Source: JABDIP01 sp965237625 (GTDB lineage: Bacteria > Pseudomonadota > Alphaproteobacteria > DSM-16000 > Inquilinaceae). From it: a DNA stretch of 64,000 nucleotides. The notes below the pieces were generated by a model. The model was not told the DNA's origin and did not search any database. It saw only the letters and a list, made by a program, of their open reading frames with translations. The stretch is from positions 175,170 to 239,169 of the forward strand of contig CBDEGD010000023.1 of assembly GCA_965237625.1 (NCBI GenBank). Reading direction: 5' to 3'. Positions 1 to 9,043 of this stretch are shown piece after piece; the stretch's first letter is position 1, and each line of letters starts with the position of its first letter. A program made the translations under genes and the position numbers.

Positions 1-283
1 TTCCCACCGGCAGTTTGGTCTGCACCGCGCAGGACATGCAGGAATCGAGCAAGGTCGCGGCAAAGCCTCCATGGACCGAACCGATCGGGTTGTAGTGATG
101 GCGTTGCGGCTCGGCTTCGAACACCACCCTTCCCTCTTCCGCCTCGGTCAGGCTAAACCCGAGGAGGCCGGCAATCGGCGGCCGCGGCAACTCGCCTGAG
201 ATAATGCGGGTGAGGAACTCAAGCCCGCTCAGAGTGCGGATCGTATCCAGCGGCGTAACGCCATAATTCCGGTCACCACTCAT
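1..283 (-). CDS. PaaI-family hotdog thioesterase (partial, C-terminus outside window)
   Basis: The reading frame begins at the ATG complementary to 281-283 and runs off the left edge of the window. The 94 visible residues end in the hotdog-fold signature of the PaaI/YdiI family: an Asn-Pro-Ile-Gly-Ser-Val-His-Gly-Gly stretch at about residues 65-73, then LLDSCMSCAVQTKLPVG, where the Asp is the usual active-site position. Such proteins hydrolyse acyl-CoA or aryl-CoA thioesters in the cytoplasm. The substrate cannot be inferred from the fragment. Adenine deaminase follows on the same strand, but nothing ties the two functions together. Confidence 0.8.
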   Translation of the reverse strand, partial: MSGDRNYGVTPLDTIRTLSGLEFLTRIISGELPRPPIAGLLGFSLTEAEEGRVVFEAEPQRHHYNPIGSVHGGFAATLLDSCMSCAVQTKLPVG

Positions 284-311
284 TGCGAAATCGTCCGCCA
301 CGGAAATCCCC

Positions 312-2021
312 CTACGCCGCAATCAGTTCGAATTTGTCCACATCGACCAGCCCCATATCGGTGATCTTCAAATGCGGGATCACCGGCAGGGGCAGGAAGG
401 CCAGTTGCAGGAACGGCTCCGGCAGCGGACAGCCCATCTCGCGCACCGCCTTTCGCAGATGCAGCAGGTGCCCCTCGACCGACTCGAAGACCTGCAGGCT
501 CATCAGCCCGGCCAGCGGCAGGGCCAGTTCCGCCAGCACCGCGCCGTGCCGCACGGCGACGAAACCGCCATCCAGATCGATCAGCCGGTTGACCGCCAGC
601 GCCATGTCCCCATCGTCGCTGCCGACGACACAGACATTGTGGCTGTCATGGCCAACCGACGAGGCCAGCGCTCCGGCCTTGAAACCGAAGCCCTTCACGA
701 AGCCGCGCCCGACATTGCGGTTTATGCCGTGGCGGGAGAAGACGCAGATCTTCAACACGTCCTGATCCACCGCCGGGTGCCGCAACCCGTCGCGATAGGG
801 CAGCGTGGCCGTCAGGGCCTCGGTCAGGATCTTGCCCGGCAACAGGCCGATCACCGGGCCAGTAGGACCGCCCGTCGGAACTTCGAAATCGCTCTCGACG
901 ACCGGATCCAGCTTCACCGATTTCAGCCCGACCGGCGCCACCGCCTCCCGGCCTTCGAATGTCTGCGGGGTCACCAGCAGGCCGGCGCGGATCACCCTGT
1001 TGACGGCGCAATTCTCCACATCGTCCAGCAGCACGATATCGGCGCGCTGCCCGGGAGCGACCAAGCCCCGGTCGCGCAGACCGAAGCCGCGCGCCGCGGA
1101 CCATGTCGCCGCCCGATACACATCTGCCACCGGCGCGCCGAGCTTGATCGCGGTGCGGATCAGATGATCGATATGGCCTTCCTCGGCGATGTCGAGCGGG
1201 TTGCGGTCGTCGGTGCAGAAGCCCAGGAACGGCGAGGTCTCCTTGCTGATGATCTCCGACAGGGCGTGCACATCCTTCGACACGCTGCCATCGCGGATCA
1301 GCACCTGCATGCCCTTGCGCAGCTTCTCCATCGCCTCGTCGGCGCTGGTCGTCTCATGACAGTTGCGGATGCCGCAGGAAAGATAGGCGTTGAGATCCTT
1401 GCCGCGAACCAGCGGCGAATGGCCGTCGATATGGCCGTCGGAGAACGCCGCCAGCTTGTCCAGGACCTCGTCATCCTTGGCCAGGACACCGGGGAAATTC
1501 ATGAACTCAGCCAGCCCCAGAACCTTCGGGTGATCGCGGTGCGGCACCAGATCGGCGGCGGTCAGCCGGGCGCCGGATGTTTCCAGATGGGAAGACGGCA
1601 CGCAGGAAGACAACTGAACCCGGAGATCGATCGCGGTGTTGAGCGCGCTCTCCATGAAATAGCGCAGACCCTCCAGTCCCAGCACGTTGCTGATCTCATG
1701 GGGGTCGCAGATCGCCGTGGTGGTGCCGCGAGGCAGCACGCAGCGGTCGAACTCCAGCGGCGTCACCAGGGTCGATTCGCAATGCACATGGGTGTCGATG
1801 AACCCCGGCACGGCAGTCAGGTCGCGGCCATCGATCTCCGTCTTGCCCCGGTATTCGTCATAGGTCCCGACAATCCGGTCGCCGCATACGGCGATGTCGC
1901 CCCGGTCGGTCTCCCCGGTGACGACGTTCAGCAGCCGGACATCCTTGATCACCAGATCGGCGCTGCCGCGGCCCAACGCCTGGTCGATGCAGTCTTTCAG
2001 AAACGCCTTGGTAACGGTCAT
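312..2021 (-). CDS. ade: Adenine deaminase
   Basis: This 569-residue protein should convert adenine to hypoxanthine and ammonia for purine salvage or nitrogen release, in the cytoplasm. It has the amidohydrolase-fold layout of the Ade family: the metal-binding HVH at residues 78-80, CDPHEISNVLG from about 105, SSHLETSGA, GHSPLVRG, and the FCTDDRNPLDI stretch that carries the late catalytic aspartates. Length matches the family (about 550-600). The ATG at 2021 has a GAGGGG Shine-Dalgarno eight or so bases upstream. It seems to be transcribed alone; a pair of strong palindromes lies just upstream. Assignment is firm at family level. Confidence 0.93.
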   Translation of the reverse strand: MTVTKAFLKDCIDQALGRGSADLVIKDVRLLNVVTGETDRGDIAVCGDRIVGTYDEYRGKTEIDGRDLTAVPGFIDTHVHCESTLVTPLEFDRCVLPRGTTTAICDPHEISNVLGLEGLRYFMESALNTAIDLRVQLSSCVPSSHLETSGARLTAADLVPHRDHPKVLGLAEFMNFPGVLAKDDEVLDKLAAFSDGHIDGHSPLVRGKDLNAYLSCGIRNCHETTSADEAMEKLRKGMQVLIRDGSVSKDVHALSEIISKETSPFLGFCTDDRNPLDIAEEGHIDHLIRTAIKLGAPVADVYRAATWSAARGFGLRDRGLVAPGQRADIVLLDDVENCAVNRVIRAGLLVTPQTFEGREAVAPVGLKSVKLDPVVESDFEVPTGGPTGPVIGLLPGKILTEALTATLPYRDGLRHPAVDQDVLKICVFSRHGINRNVGRGFVKGFGFKAGALASSVGHDSHNVCVVGSDDGDMALAVNRLIDLDGGFVAVRHGAVLAELALPLAGLMSLQVFESVEGHLLHLRKAVREMGCPLPEPFLQLAFLPLPVIPHLKITDMGLVDVDKFELIAA

Positions 2022-2050
2022 GCAACCCCTCGGAACGATCTATCGCAACG

Positions 2051-2182
2051 CTAGTGTGATGGTTCTGAAGTTCGGCACATTTTATGTGCCGGGATTCGGA
2101 AGCTGAATCACACTAGAATCATATAGATAGTGTCCCTTTGATTCTGTAATTCGCTATGGCGAAATTCAGAATCGGGACACTA
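2051..2182. repeat. Two tandem palindromic (MITE/REP-like) hairpins upstream of ade
   Basis: Two hairpins stand side by side. The first, 2051-2116, is bounded by perfect 10-bp arms (CTAGTGTGAT / ATCACACTAG) and has an inner stem CGGCACA / TGTGCCG around a short T/A loop. The second, 2128-2182, is bounded by TAGTGTCCC / GGGACACTA and has a nearly continuous stem (GATTCTG... / ...CAGAATC). The shared outer TAGTGT motif suggests related non-autonomous repeats. The rest of the 2022-2429 gap holds no convincing gene; a 90-codon open frame at 2156 begins inside the second hairpin and looks like noise. Confidence 0.6.
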
Positions 2183-2429
2183 GCAGATTCGCCCACCCGC
2201 CGTCGTTCGGATGCTGACCGAGTTCGCCGCGCAATGGTATCAGCGGCGCTCCGAACACCGAATGTGACTGCACCCTCAGGTGCAAAATCTCGAATCAATA
2301 ATTCTCATAGGTGCGATCAAAAGAGCTCGTTTGTAGCCGCCAGGGTGACTCAACACATTCAGGACAGCACGAAGAAGGCGGTGCCCGGCTCAGTTGTCCG
2401 GACCGCCCTTTCGAAGAAGGAGCGCTGAC

Positions 2430-2678
2430 ATGAGTTACGCAGAGTCACACAATATCCGGACGGCCAACGGCATCGCGTTCTCCGCCGACACGATCCGCAG
2501 GATCCGGCTCTCTATGGCCGCAATCTTGGTGCTGGCAGTGTTCGCATTGGGCGCGTTGGGCGGTCGGTCCGATATTCAGGCGCCAGACCGTTCGGCCAGC
2601 CAGAACACCGAACAGCACGACACCGATTCCGAACCGGTCTTCGACGGCCGCGGAAAATGGACTGGCTATGCTCGTTGA
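2430..2678 (+). CDS. Small hypothetical membrane protein
   Basis: This is an 82-residue protein. The ATG at 2430 is preferred over an earlier in-frame ATG at 2394 because an AAGGAG ribosome-binding site sits about seven bases upstream. Residues about 26-47 (LSMAAILVLAVFALGALGG) form one likely transmembrane helix; the tail is hydrophilic and acidic. No family was recognised. It is convergent with the symporter gene that follows on the other strand. Function is unknown. Confidence 0.5.
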   Translation: MSYAESHNIRTANGIAFSADTIRRIRLSMAAILVLAVFALGALGGRSDIQAPDRSASQNTEQHDTDSEPVFDGRGKWTGYAR

Positions 2679-2723
2679 GGTCGGCCGGCGGCTTGTTAGG
2701 GCCGCCGGCACCACCCTTGGAAC

Positions 2724-4256
2724 CTACGCCTCTGCGTGGCCAGCCGTGTACTTTTTGATCTCGCCGCTCTCCAGCCGCGACCAATAGGAGTTCAGCTCCT
2801 TCTTGACCACCGGGAAGAGAACATACAGCGCGACGATATTGGCGATCGCCATGGCGAAGATCGCGGAGTCGGAGAAGTCCACCACCGGTCCCAGAGACAT
2901 GGATGAGCCGATCACCACGAAGATGCAGAATATCAGCTTGAACAACAGATCCATCGACCGGCTCTCGCCGAACAGATAGGTCCAGCACTTGGCCCCGTAA
3001 TACGACCAGGACAGCATGGTGGAGAATGCGAAGAGCATCACCGCCAGGGCCAGGACATAGGGGAACCAGGAGAACACGCTCTCAAACGCCGCGGAGGTCA
3101 GTTGCACACCGCTCATGCCGCCGCCGGCCGTATAGGTGCCGGTGATGACGATGACCAGGGCCGTCATCGTGCAGATGACCACGGTGTCGATGAAGGGTTC
3201 GTGCAGCGCCACCAGCCCTTCGGTGATCGGCTCCTTGGTCCGCACCGCGGAATGGGCGATGGACGCTGATCCGACTCCGGCCTCGTTGGAGAACGCGGCC
3301 CGCTTGAAGCCCTGGATCAGCGCGCCGACAGCGCCGCCGGCAACGCCCTCGGGACTGAACGCGCCGCCGATGATGGCGCCGAAAGCGGCCGGCACCTGAT
3401 CGATATTGGCCAGGATGATGATCACTGCGGCGGTGCAGTAGACGACCGCCATGAAGGGCACGATCTTCTCGGTCACCTTGGCGATCGACTTGATGCCGCC
3501 GATGATGACGACACCGACCAGCGCAGCGACGATCAGGCCGAACAGCCAGCCCTTGTCGGCCATGAAGCCGGTCTCGCCACCGGTGACGGTGACCAGCTGC
3601 TGGAAGGACTGGTTGGCCTGGAACATGTTGCCGCCGCCCAGCGAGCCGGCGATGCAGCAGATCGCGAAGAACACCGCCAGGAACTTGCCAAGACCGGCCA
3701 TGCCCTTCTCGGCGAAGGCCTTGCTCATATAGTACATCGGGCCGCCGGAGACGGTGCCGTCGGCATATTCGTTACGGTACTTCACGCCCAATGTGCATTC
3801 GGCGAATTTGAGCGACATGCCCATCAGCCCGGCCAGGATCATCCAGAAAGTGGCGCCCGGCCCGCCGATCGAAACCGCAATCGCGACACCGGCGATATTA
3901 CCCAGCCCGACCGTGCCCGACAGGGCCGTGGCCAGGGCCTGGAAATGGGTGACCTCGCCCGCATCCTTGGGGTTGGAGTAGTCGCCCTTGATCAGGTCGA
4001 TGGCGTGACCGAAGGCGCGAAAGGCGATGAACCTGAAATAGACCGTCGCATAGGCCGCGGCGACCACCAGCCAGACCACGATCAGCGGGATGTCGGTGTC
4101 GAACGCCCGCACCGAAAAGAAGATCACGCTGACGATGAAATTGGAAACCGGCGCGACGGCCGCGTTGATCGCTTCGTCGATGCCTCCGCTTTCCTGGGCC
4201 CAGCCAGCCGGCGCCCAGAGCAGCAATGCCGACAGGGCGATGAAGAATCGTCTCAT
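2724..4256 (-). CDS. Sodium:alanine/glycine symporter (AGCS family)
   Basis: A 510-residue inner-membrane Na+-coupled carrier for alanine, glycine or related small amino acids. The family signature is visible as GLGNIAGVAIAVSIGGPGA followed by TFWMILAGLMGMSLKFAE, and AFSNEAGVGSA further on. The protein is hydrophobic throughout. The ATG at 4256 was chosen because GGGAGA lies just upstream and the first 20 residues then read as a signal-like segment (MRRFFIALSALLLWAPAGWA); an in-frame start 54 bases earlier has no such support. A universal stress protein lies about 100 bases upstream on the same strand. The dgcN-dgcA pair a few kilobases away makes D-amino acids a conceivable substrate, but that is speculation. 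Confidence 0.9.
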   Translation of the reverse strand: MRRFFIALSALLLWAPAGWAQESGGIDEAINAAVAPVSNFIVSVIFFSVRAFDTDIPLIVVWLVVAAAYATVYFRFIAFRAFGHAIDLIKGDYSNPKDAGEVTHFQALATALSGTVGLGNIAGVAIAVSIGGPGATFWMILAGLMGMSLKFAECTLGVKYRNEYADGTVSGGPMYYMSKAFAEKGMAGLGKFLAVFFAICCIAGSLGGGNMFQANQSFQQLVTVTGGETGFMADKGWLFGLIVAALVGVVIIGGIKSIAKVTEKIVPFMAVVYCTAAVIIILANIDQVPAAFGAIIGGAFSPEGVAGGAVGALIQGFKRAAFSNEAGVGSASIAHSAVRTKEPITEGLVALHEPFIDTVVICTMTALVIVITGTYTAGGGMSGVQLTSAAFESVFSWFPYVLALAVMLFAFSTMLSWSYYGAKCWTYLFGESRSMDLLFKLIFCIFVVIGSSMSLGPVVDFSDSAIFAMAIANIVALYVLFPVVKKELNSYWSRLESGEIKKYTAGHAEA

Positions 4257-4353
4257 GGAAGTCTCCCAGAATTCTCTTATGTCGGGGCCGCGACTTGCCG
4301 AACTCCCCACCTCTGCCGGGCTTGTGGGAGCGATTGGCAGGTTATTTGGCGGG

Positions 4354-4788
4354 TTATGGAATGACGGTTACCGGGACCGGTGATATCTGAACCAGACTGC
4401 CGGCGACACTGCCGAAGAGCAGCGCCTGGAGCTTTGAAAGCCCGCGCCTGCCGATGAAGATTTGGCCGGCCTTGTATTCACCGGCCAGTCCGCTCAGCAC
4501 CTCCGCGGGGTTGCCATGGCGAACGACGCCCTCGGCCTTCGCCCCGGCCTTCTTGAGTGATGCGACAAGCGGCGCCAGAACATCGGTTTCGGCACGCGAT
4601 ATCTCTTCCTCGCGCCGTTTGTGTCGGACTTCGTTTTCCTCCGGCGTATTGAAGGTGAAGGGGGACCATTCGATGACATAGGTCACGATCAACCGTGCAT
4701 CGCTATCCTTCGCGCATCTGGCGGCAAACTCGGCGGCCCGTGCGCCACCATCGCTACCGTCAACGCCAACCAACAAGGTATCGGTCAT
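4354..4788 (-). CDS. Universal stress protein (UspA family)
   Basis: A 144-residue single Usp domain. It opens with the typical LLVGVDGSDGG strand and loop and ends with GRRGLSKLQALLFGSV, which fits the ATP-binding pattern G-x2-G-x9-G-S, so this is likely a nucleotide-binding member. Usp proteins accumulate under stress or starvation; the target is usually unknown. The ATG at 4788 follows a GGGGCGAG stretch; an in-frame ATG at 4815 has a poor ribosome-binding site. It precedes the AGCS symporter on the same strand, and Usp proteins often accompany transporters. Confidence 0.87.
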   Translation of the reverse strand: MTDTLLVGVDGSDGGARAAEFAARCAKDSDARLIVTYVIEWSPFTFNTPEENEVRHKRREEEISRAETDVLAPLVASLKKAGAKAEGVVRHGNPAEVLSGLAGEYKAGQIFIGRRGLSKLQALLFGSVAGSLVQISPVPVTVIP

Positions 4789-5090
4789 TTCTCGCCCCGC
4801 ATTCGTTTCAGGCAATGCTGCAAGTGTGCCGTCACACCGATATTTGCCGACCAGCGCCCTTCCTTTCCGAACGCGCGCTGGGAGCGAATTCTCACATCGG
4901 CTGTGAGGTCTTCATCGCGAACCGGGCATCAGGAACCGGATCAGACCGGTCATCACTGCCCTGAAACGAAAGGATTGCGCCGTTTGTAAAAAGTAACAAG
5001 AGGTTTCGACCTCGCGGGAAAGTTGCCGGACCCGGCATTCGCGCATTGTCGCGATACAATCGGGCCGCGCGACGTCGAATTTTCGCGCCG

Positions 5091-6320
5091 TCAACCGCCG
5101 ATGATGGGGGCGAAGACCTCATGGGTGTCGTTCAAGCCGCGCAACGCGTACCGCCCGATCGGCTCCGATGGCCGGCCGCTGGACTCGGCGAATTTGCTGG
5201 ACAGTAGCGGGCGCCGATCGAGCACTTTGCAGAGCTGCTCGATTCGGTGGGCCAGATTGACCGCCGGACCGATCACTGTGAAGTCGAGACGATTTAACGC
5301 ACCGATATTTCCATAGGTCACCTCGCCAACATGCAGCGCCAGGCCGAAATCGAGGGCCGGCTGGCCGGCGGCGATTCGGCCGGCATTGAGTTCGGCCATG
5401 CCGACCACCGCTTCATTGGCTGCGTCCAGCGCTAGTCCGCAGACCTCTTCCTTATGCAACTCGTCATCCAGCGGAAAGATCGCCAGCATGGCGTCGCCGA
5501 TGAATTTGAGCACCTGCCCGCCATGGCTTTGCACCGGCGTCGCCATGGTCTCGAAATAGGCGTTCAGCACGTCGATCATCGCCTCCCGGGACAGCGACTC
5601 GCTCATGGCGGTGAACCCGCGCAGATCGCCGTACCAGATCGCCGCGTAGATCGTCTCCGCATTGCCCCGCTGGATCTGCCCGCGCAGGATCCGCCGGCCG
5701 GCATGGCTGCCGACATAGGTGTTGAGCAGGTTCTCGGTGGTGCTGCGCAGGGTCTCGCGCTCGATCAGCCGGGCCAGCACGGGCAGCAGATCGTTCAACT
5801 GCTTCAGATCCGACGACGAGAATCCCTCCGGATGGTCGCTGGCGAAAGAGATCGCGGTGCGCTCTCCGCTGGTGAATTCCAGCGGCATACACACATAGTC
5901 GGTCGCCCCCCGCTCGCTCAGCTCGTCGACCAGTGGAAATTCGCCCGGCGTGTAATTGCTCGGGATACGCCGCCGGACCCCGGCGAAGCCGTCCACCATG
6001 ATCAGCTTCAGTGGGTTGTCGATGAATTCCGGACCAAGGCGCGCACTGTGCTCGCCAAAGCCCTGGAACATCTCGGGCTCGTCCCGGTTCCACCGAAGGC
6101 CGCTGCCGATATAGATCGGATGCAGGGTCGGCACGAGGCAGAACAGGCGCCACAGCGGCACCCCGTCGGCACAGAGGCGCCGGGCGAGAGTATCCAATAA
6201 ATCCGGCGTCGATTCGATCCGCCAGCCATCCAGGATCAACCACTGGATGACAGGCGACGCCGACCACATATCCGCCTGCGGCGCGAATGACGGCGCGTCG
6301 GCAATCGCGATGTTGCTCAT
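5091..6320 (-). CDS. Class III adenylate/guanylate cyclase
   Basis: A 409-residue soluble protein. Residues 1 to about 210 form the N-terminal domain common in alphaproteobacterial cyclases (SPVIQWLILDGWRIES, then a weakly GAF-like stretch), probably a sensor. The C-terminal half is the catalytic domain: WYGDLRGFTAMSE with the first metal-binding Asp, LKFIGDAMLAIFP with the second, and GNIGALNRLDFTVIGPAVNL near the base-recognition and transition-state region. It should make cAMP or a related cyclic nucleotide. No partner is evident next to it; the gene appears monocistronic. Substrate choice (ATP or GTP) is not settled by reading alone. Confidence 0.88.
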   Translation of the reverse strand: MSNIAIADAPSFAPQADMWSASPVIQWLILDGWRIESTPDLLDTLARRLCADGVPLWRLFCLVPTLHPIYIGSGLRWNRDEPEMFQGFGEHSARLGPEFIDNPLKLIMVDGFAGVRRRIPSNYTPGEFPLVDELSERGATDYVCMPLEFTSGERTAISFASDHPEGFSSSDLKQLNDLLPVLARLIERETLRSTTENLLNTYVGSHAGRRILRGQIQRGNAETIYAAIWYGDLRGFTAMSESLSREAMIDVLNAYFETMATPVQSHGGQVLKFIGDAMLAIFPLDDELHKEEVCGLALDAANEAVVGMAELNAGRIAAGQPALDFGLALHVGEVTYGNIGALNRLDFTVIGPAVNLAHRIEQLCKVLDRRPLLSSKFAESSGRPSEPIGRYALRGLNDTHEVFAPIIGG

Positions 6321-6432
6321 CCCAAACGTCTCCGGGTTCTGACGATTTTTTGCGGCTGTTATTGGACGATCCAGGACGCCACCGCCCGACCGCCATCCAC
6401 CAACTCTTATCTGGCCGCCGTGCGGTGCCTCA

Positions 6433-7416
6433 TCAACCCCAAAGCGCGGGTTGGGGCGGCATTATTTCCGACCCGATGAATTCAAGCCCGGGATCGCGAT
6501 CCCGGCTCATCCAGAGGGGCCCGTCGAGATCGACCAGCGCCGCCCCCTGGGCCACCAACACAGCCGGCGCCATCGCAAGCGAAGTGCCCACCATGCATCC
6601 CACCATGATATCGAACCCGGCATTCAGCGCCGCCTCGCGCAGCTTGAGCGCCTCGGTCAGCCCACCGGCCTTATCCAACTTGATGTTCACCATGGCGTAC
6701 TTGCCGGCAAGCTGCGACAGAGAGTCGCTGTCATGGCAGCTCTCATCGGCACAGATCGCGATCGGGCCGGTCAGGCCAATCAACGCGTCGTCCGCACCGG
6801 CCGGGAGAGGCTGCTCGATCATCTCGACGCCGAGGCGGGCCAACGCCGCCGGAAGCTCGGTCAGATCGTCGGCCGACCACGCCTCGTTGGCATCGACCAC
6901 CAAACGGCAGTCCGGCGCCGCTGCCCGGATGGCGCGCAGCCGATCGAAATCGCCCGCGCCGGTTAGTTTAAGCTTCAACAATGGCCGATGAGATTCCGCG
7001 CGCGCCGCCTCGGCCATCTTCTCCGACGTATCAAGGCTGATGGTGAAGGCGGTCGTCACCGGTTGCGGCTCGGCCAGTCCGGCCAATTCCCAGACAGGAC
7101 GACCGGTTTGCTTTGCCTCCAGGTCCCAGAGCGCGCAATCCAGCGCGTTGCGCGCCGCGCAGGCCGGCATCGCGGTCTGCAGCCAGTCGCGGCCGGCGCC
7201 GCCCTCGATCTCGGCGGCTGCCCCGGCGATCTGCGCCCCGACACTGTCGAGGCTTTCCCCATAGCGGGCATAGGGCACGCATTCGCCGCGCCCCGTCGCA
7301 TCGCCATCATGGATCTCCGCCACCAGCACATGGGCCTCGGTGCGGCTGCCGCGGGAGATGGTGAACACGCCCGCCAGCGGCCAGGTCTCCCGGCGAACCG
7401 TCACTGTTCGAGACAT
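6433..7416 (-). CDS. dgcA: N-acetyl-D-glutamate racemase DgcA (enolase-superfamily epimerase)
   Basis: A 327-residue enolase-superfamily enzyme of the dipeptide-epimerase clade. The catalytic and metal residues are all in place: LKLKLTG with the KxK pair at 148-150, VVDANEAW (Asp175), MIEQPLP (Glu201), ICADES (Asp224) and NIKLDKAGG (Lys246/249). Sequence alone would allow an L-Ala-D/L-Glu epimerase. Placement 12 bases after a DgcN homologue instead matches the described dgcN-dgcA pair, in which DgcN acetylates D-glutamate and DgcA racemises N-acetyl-D-glutamate to N-acetyl-L-glutamate. The tight spacing indicates co-transcription. Confidence 0.85.
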   Translation of the reverse strand: MSRTVTVRRETWPLAGVFTISRGSRTEAHVLVAEIHDGDATGRGECVPYARYGESLDSVGAQIAGAAAEIEGGAGRDWLQTAMPACAARNALDCALWDLEAKQTGRPVWELAGLAEPQPVTTAFTISLDTSEKMAEAARAESHRPLLKLKLTGAGDFDRLRAIRAAAPDCRLVVDANEAWSADDLTELPAALARLGVEMIEQPLPAGADDALIGLTGPIAICADESCHDSDSLSQLAGKYAMVNIKLDKAGGLTEALKLREAALNAGFDIMVGCMVGTSLAMAPAVLVAQGAALVDLDGPLWMSRDRDPGLEFIGSEIMPPQPALWG

Positions 7417-7428
7417 GGTCGGGGTGCC

Positions 7429-8430
7429 CTACGCGAGAAGTCGGTCGACGATGGGGCCAACGCCGGTCCGGACCGGATCGACCGTCGGCAGATCGTAGCG
7501 TTCCTCCAGGTCGGCCATGGCCCGGGCGGCGGCGGCGGCGTCCATGGCCGCCGTGTTGCAGGCGATGCCGACAAAGCGGGCGTCCGGATTGGTCAGGCGT
7601 GCGCAACGCTCGTTCAGCGCCATGCATTCGGCAATATCCGGCAGGGCATAGCCCGGCAGGCCGCGCATATGGGGGCGTCCGGGCTCATGGCAGAGCACCA
7701 GCGCGTCGGCCTGGGCGCCATGGAGCAGCCCCAAGGAAACGCCGGCGAACGACGCATGGAACAGCGATCCCTGCCCCTCAACCAGATCCCAATGATCCGG
7801 GTCGTTTGCCGGCGACAGGCTCTCGGTCGCACCCGAGATGAAATCCGCCACCACCGCGTCCACCGACACGCCGTCGCCGGCAATGAATATGCCGGTCTGG
7901 CCGGTGGCACGGAAATCGGCCTTCAAGCCCCGCGCCCGCATCTCGCGCTCCAGGGCCAGGGAAGCGAACATCTTGCCGACGGAACAGTCAGTGCCGACGG
8001 TCAGCAGCCGCTTGCCAGGACGCCTTTCGCCGCTGCCGATCTCCAACCCGCCCGGCGGATGGCGCACATCGAATAGCTGCCGGCCCTCCAATTTGGCGAC
8101 TTCGAAAACCGCCGGCAGATCGGCGACTTTCTGGTGCAGCCCGCTGGCGATATCCATGCCCAGTTGAAGCGCCCGGATCATCGAGTCCTGCCAGGACGGC
8201 GCGATCTTGCCGCCCCGGTTGGCGACGCCGATCACCAGCGTCTTCACACCGGCCTCGGCGGCCTCTTCCAAGGTCATGTCCGGCAGGCCCAGATCGGCCT
8301 TGCAGTCAGGATAGCGAAGCTGGCCCAGACACCACTCCCGCCGCCACATGGCGACACCGTTGGCGGTCTTCGCGGCCAGTTGATCGGGCGAGTCGCCGAG
8401 AAAAAGCAAATACGGGTGCTGGATGATCAT
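7429..8430 (-). CDS. dgcN: D-glutamate N-acetyltransferase DgcN (DUF1611 family)
   Basis: A 333-residue DUF1611-type protein. The N-terminal half is a Rossmann-like domain. The C-terminal half carries a P-loop-like TVGTDCSVGK at about residues 144-153, then GQTGIFIAGDGVSVDAVVAD and the VEGQGSLFHASF motif typical of the family. Members called DgcN acetylate D-glutamate as the first step of a D-glutamate catabolic route, with acetyl-CoA as donor. The racemase partner dgcA lies immediately downstream. It reads away from an otherwise empty region at 8431-8700. Function is assigned from family plus context. Confidence 0.83.
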   Translation of the reverse strand: MIIQHPYLLFLGDSPDQLAAKTANGVAMWRREWCLGQLRYPDCKADLGLPDMTLEEAAEAGVKTLVIGVANRGGKIAPSWQDSMIRALQLGMDIASGLHQKVADLPAVFEVAKLEGRQLFDVRHPPGGLEIGSGERRPGKRLLTVGTDCSVGKMFASLALEREMRARGLKADFRATGQTGIFIAGDGVSVDAVVADFISGATESLSPANDPDHWDLVEGQGSLFHASFAGVSLGLLHGAQADALVLCHEPGRPHMRGLPGYALPDIAECMALNERCARLTNPDARFVGIACNTAAMDAAAAARAMADLEERYDLPTVDPVRTGVGPIVDRLLA

Positions 8431-8700
8431 GCGGCGCTCTCGAATGCGAACATAGGGATCGGCAGTCTAGCCGATCAGCAAGCCATCGCCACCGCGTTTC
8501 GCCACACATCCGAATCGACTCCTGGCGGTCAACCTGCAGGCGCCCCACGTTGGCATGAACCGCCACCCGACCTATGATTGCCGCATGATCGTCAGCGTAT
8601 TTATATGTGCATTCACGAACTCCGAGGTCATGGCGCGGATGTATTCGCAGACAGCGCCGCAGCCGATGGAATCACGGGATCAGATCGTTTCGGCTCCTGC

Positions 8701-8940
8701 CTAGGAATAAGATCCCTCGATCTTCGCCTTGCGTCGCCGGTATTCGTCTTCGCTGATCAACCCACGCTCACGCATGGCGTCGAGCGCATAGAGGTCCTTG
8801 TCGCCGCTACCGGCGCCTTCATTCCCGCTCTCGCTATCGGCGTCGGCGGAGGCCGCCGGCCGACCAAGGGTCTTGGGAGCCTGCTTCTGTCTCCATAGGC
8901 CCTTAAGCCGCTTGGGCATTGCGTGTCCGTGTCCGGTCAT
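8701..8940 (-). CDS. SHOCT domain-containing small protein
   Basis: A 79-residue protein. A basic, low-complexity N-terminus and an acidic Ser/Gly-rich linker (about residues 30-48) lead to a C-terminal SHOCT helix pair, LYALDAMRERGLISEDEYRR, at about residues 50-75. SHOCT domains are short oligomerisation or recruitment modules, usually at the C-terminus of larger proteins. This standalone form gives no hint of a partner. The gene faces away from the SCO1-like gene, so the two may share a promoter region around 8941-9043. Confidence 0.7.
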   Translation of the reverse strand: MTGHGHAMPKRLKGLWRQKQAPKTLGRPAASADADSESGNEGAGSGDKDLYALDAMRERGLISEDEYRRRKAKIEGSYS

Positions 8941-9043
8941 TCATCGAATCGACAGCTTATCACGCGCCGCGCAACCGGGACCCCTTCCGGCAGCCGGTCA
9001 CATCGCCTATATCGACGGCAATACCGAAACCGGAGGCATCCTC

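Noticed and set aside
372..2054. 560-codon open frame on the plus strand
   Set aside because: It lies antisense to adenine deaminase, whose motifs are complete. The translation is rich in Arg, Gln and His with no recognisable domain, as expected of a shadow frame in GC-rich DNA.
2156..2428. 90-codon frame upstream of the small membrane protein
   Set aside because: It starts within a palindromic repeat, has no ribosome-binding site and a composition unlike the neighbouring genes.
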